A stretch of 64,000 bases of DNA from G963667425 sp963667425 [NCBI: bacterium] (GTDB taxonomy: Bacteria > UBP6 > UBA1177): assembly GCA_963667425.1 (NCBI GenBank), contig OY763407.1:2852001-2916000 (forward strand), given 5' to 3'. The position numbers and the translations under genes were made by a program. This document shows positions 62,541 to 64,000 of this stretch, one piece after another; within the stretch, counting starts at the first letter, position 1; each line of letters opens with the position of its first letter. The notes below the pieces were generated by a model. That model searched no databases. It worked only from the letters and a program-made list of their open reading frames with translations, and was not told where the DNA came from.

Positions 62541-64000
62541 TTATTCCTGTGAGATTATTCTTTCTTCTTCAACAACCTGAACTTCATCTATATATATTCC
62601 AGGATAGCTGGTGTATGCATCTGAATGAAAAAGAAATTTAATACCAAAATCTTTGCCATTCATTGATGCAAGGGAAACTTTGTATTTAAGATAGCCTGAT
62701 GTTGAATAGGAACCACCAATTTTAGTGCCATTTAAAGATGAATAAGTTGAATGTTCTATGCATGCTATATTCATAGCTGTTTCCTGATTTGTATTAAGAT
62801 CCTTGCTTATTACCTGAAAATAATCACAGCTAGTTGCTTGCATATTAACAAAAGCGAAGAAAGTCAATTCCACTTTATCACTATTTGCAGAAAAAGTACT
62901 ATTTATATTCGCGTATGAATCTTCTGCATGATTGTAATATCCATCAAGATTGGTCGCAAGTACATTGATCCCTTTATATGCTTTTCCAGGATAAGAAGAG
63001 CCAGTAACTGTCGTTTCTCCTATTGCCCATGTCATTTTATTGCTGCCGGATTTATCTTCAAATATCCATTTGGAATTTCCATTTTCAAAACCGTCATAGA
63101 AATATCTTTTTATCTTATAAGTTTCAGTATACCCTGACTGTCCCAGGACTGTTCCGGTAGCTCCTGTACCAAGAAGTGTTCCGTTTATTTTAACTGTATG
63201 AAGTTTATTATAATAATCAAAACTGCCGCTTACAGGGGTAAATGTGGCGGTTTTTTCTAAAGCATTACATGTAACGGCCCCATTAATATAAACATCTCCT
63301 GTAGATGAATCTCCATCATCATCCCATTTTACAGTAAGCTCTTTTTTTATCGAACCAGTTGTTGTTGAATCACCTTCGCAGTTAACAGGTACTGAGAACA
63401 GAACAGTCACAGCATTTGCTGTGTAAGTTACATTCTGAATTACACTAACAGTCTTAAAACTGAATTCATATGGTGTTTTTAAAGCATAGCTGTTTTGATC
63501 CGTTACTGCAGTTGTTACAACAACTGTATACTCAGTTCCCTGTTCAAAGGTATAATCTATAGTCACTGTTTTTGCTAAATCGTTACATGTTATAATTGAA
63601 TTTTCAACATCGATTCCATTTATTGTAATTCCGCCATCCTTTGCAGTATCACAATCGACTGGTTCGTTAAATGTTATTACAATATCTGACGCTGTAGAAA
63701 CAGCTAAGTTGTTGTTTGCAGGAAGAGTTGTCTCAATTTTAAGTGGAACGTCCATGCAATCGGCAGAGCAGGTTTCATCATCAACAGTGTTGCCATCGTC
63801 GCAAGCTTCATTTGATTGAACTGTTCCGTCACCGCATAAACCAATGACTGTACATGTTGATGAACAGTAATCGGTTTCAACACTGTTCCCGTCATCACAT
63901 GCTTCCGTAGTCTGTTTATATCCGTCACCGCAGTATCCGTTTTCAGTCTGGCAGTCGCTTGAACAGTAATCTCCGTCATCAAGATTGCCGTCATCGCAAG
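62541..64000 (-). CDS. DUF4215/Ig-like surface protein (partial, runs off right edge)
   Basis: The reading frame is open from the right edge to the stop at 62541, so the N-terminus lies outside. The visible part starts with three DUF4215-type Cys-rich repeats (CDDGNLDDGDYC, CGDGYKQTTEACDDGN, CGDGTVQSNEACDDGN; Cys pairs bind by disulfide). Two SbsA-type Ig-like domains follow (TTLPANNNLAVSTASDIVIT; LTVKWDDDGD). The last 200 residues look like a MAM/choice-of-anchor beta domain (YDGFENGNSKWIF ... YPGIYIDEVQVVEE). It should be a secreted or outer-membrane protein. An internal Met at 63755 is not the true start. Confidence 0.85.
   Translation of the reverse strand, partial: CDDGNLDDGDYCSSDCQTENGYCGDGYKQTTEACDDGNSVETDYCSSTCTVIGLCGDGTVQSNEACDDGNTVDDETCSADCMDVPLKIETTLPANNNLAVSTASDIVITFNEPVDCDTAKDGGITINGIDVENSIITCNDLAKTVTIDYTFEQGTEYTVVVTTAVTDQNSYALKTPYEFSFKTVSVIQNVTYTANAVTVLFSVPVNCEGDSTTTGSIKKELTVKWDDDGDSSTGDVYINGAVTCNALEKTATFTPVSGSFDYYNKLHTVKINGTLLGTGATGTVLGQSGYTETYKIKRYFYDGFENGNSKWIFEDKSGSNKMTWAIGETTVTGSSYPGKAYKGINVLATNLDGYYNHAEDSYANINSTFSANSDKVELTFFAFVNMQATSCDYFQVISKDLNTNQETAMNIACIEHSTYSSLNGTKIGGSYSTSGYLKYKVSLASMNGKDFGIKFLFHSDAYTSYPGIYIDEVQVVEEERIISQE

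Overview
The window comes from an AT-rich, flagellated, Gram-negative bacterium. The evidence is many lipoprotein signal peptides, a likely outer-membrane protein, CsgG-like and PEGA envelope proteins, and a flagellar operon behind a sigma-54 type promoter. Long Asp/Glu-rich tethers after the lipoprotein cysteine, thrombospondin-type Ca-binding repeats, DUF4215-type Cys-rich repeats and FG-GAP repeats recall deltaproteobacterial/myxobacterial-like lineages and related uncultured groups. No rRNA is present, so I do not assign a taxon.

Layout. 1-3245 (minus): a three-gene ABC export module of the GldA/GldF/GldG type, its auxiliary gene cut by the left edge. 3246-4192: gene-free DNA with a 21-bp tandem repeat. 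4193-6649: a type-B carboxylesterase lipoprotein and a convergent acidic lipoprotein. 6786-8256: a complete IS1202-like insertion sequence with 15-bp target duplications, just upstream of a malic enzyme (8327-9586). 9583-12500: two paralogous Ca-repeat lipoproteins, one with a von Willebrand A domain that the other lacks. 12590-15811: a two-gene FAD/Fe-S amino-acid-type dehydrogenase. 16013-17569: a TolB/CsgG-like, PEGA and DUF1566 protein.

17689-27512 (plus): flagellar basal-body/hook operon flgB-flgC-fliE-fliF-fliG-fliH-fliI-motE-fliK-flgD-flgE. 27706-32614: a tightly packed signalling operon (REC-HDOD, REC with a decayed HD domain, FIST sensor, histidine kinase). 32628-37267 (minus): AI-2E-type permease, PEGA lipoprotein, CsgG-like lipoprotein, two small exported proteins resembling flagellar outer-membrane accessory factors, and a stand-alone starch-synthase-like domain.

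37558-44548: Cys-rich lipoprotein, M29 aminopeptidase, probable outer-membrane protein, a CAT-anticodon tRNA, a START-like exported protein, a membrane-anchored unknown and an acidic lipoprotein. 44603-51638 (minus): a 1540-residue streptopain-like (C10) exported protein and an FG-GAP/UnbV lipoprotein. 51752-53326: glutamine synthetase with a small DUF4405-like membrane protein. 53455-59082: two very large tandem flagellins, the first preceded by a sigma-28 type promoter. 59315-64000: a CBM9-like protein, a PATAN/DUF4388-like membrane protein coupled to a larger membrane protein, and a DUF4215/Ig-like surface protein cut by the right edge.

Two themes link the genes. One is motility and its control: basal body, hook, flagellins, candidate ring accessory proteins and two-component signalling. 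The other is a large set of exported or surface lipoproteins with acidic tethers. Start codons were moved from the longest frame wherever a Shine-Dalgarno sequence favoured an internal start. All functions are inferred from recognised motifs; nothing was searched or computed.
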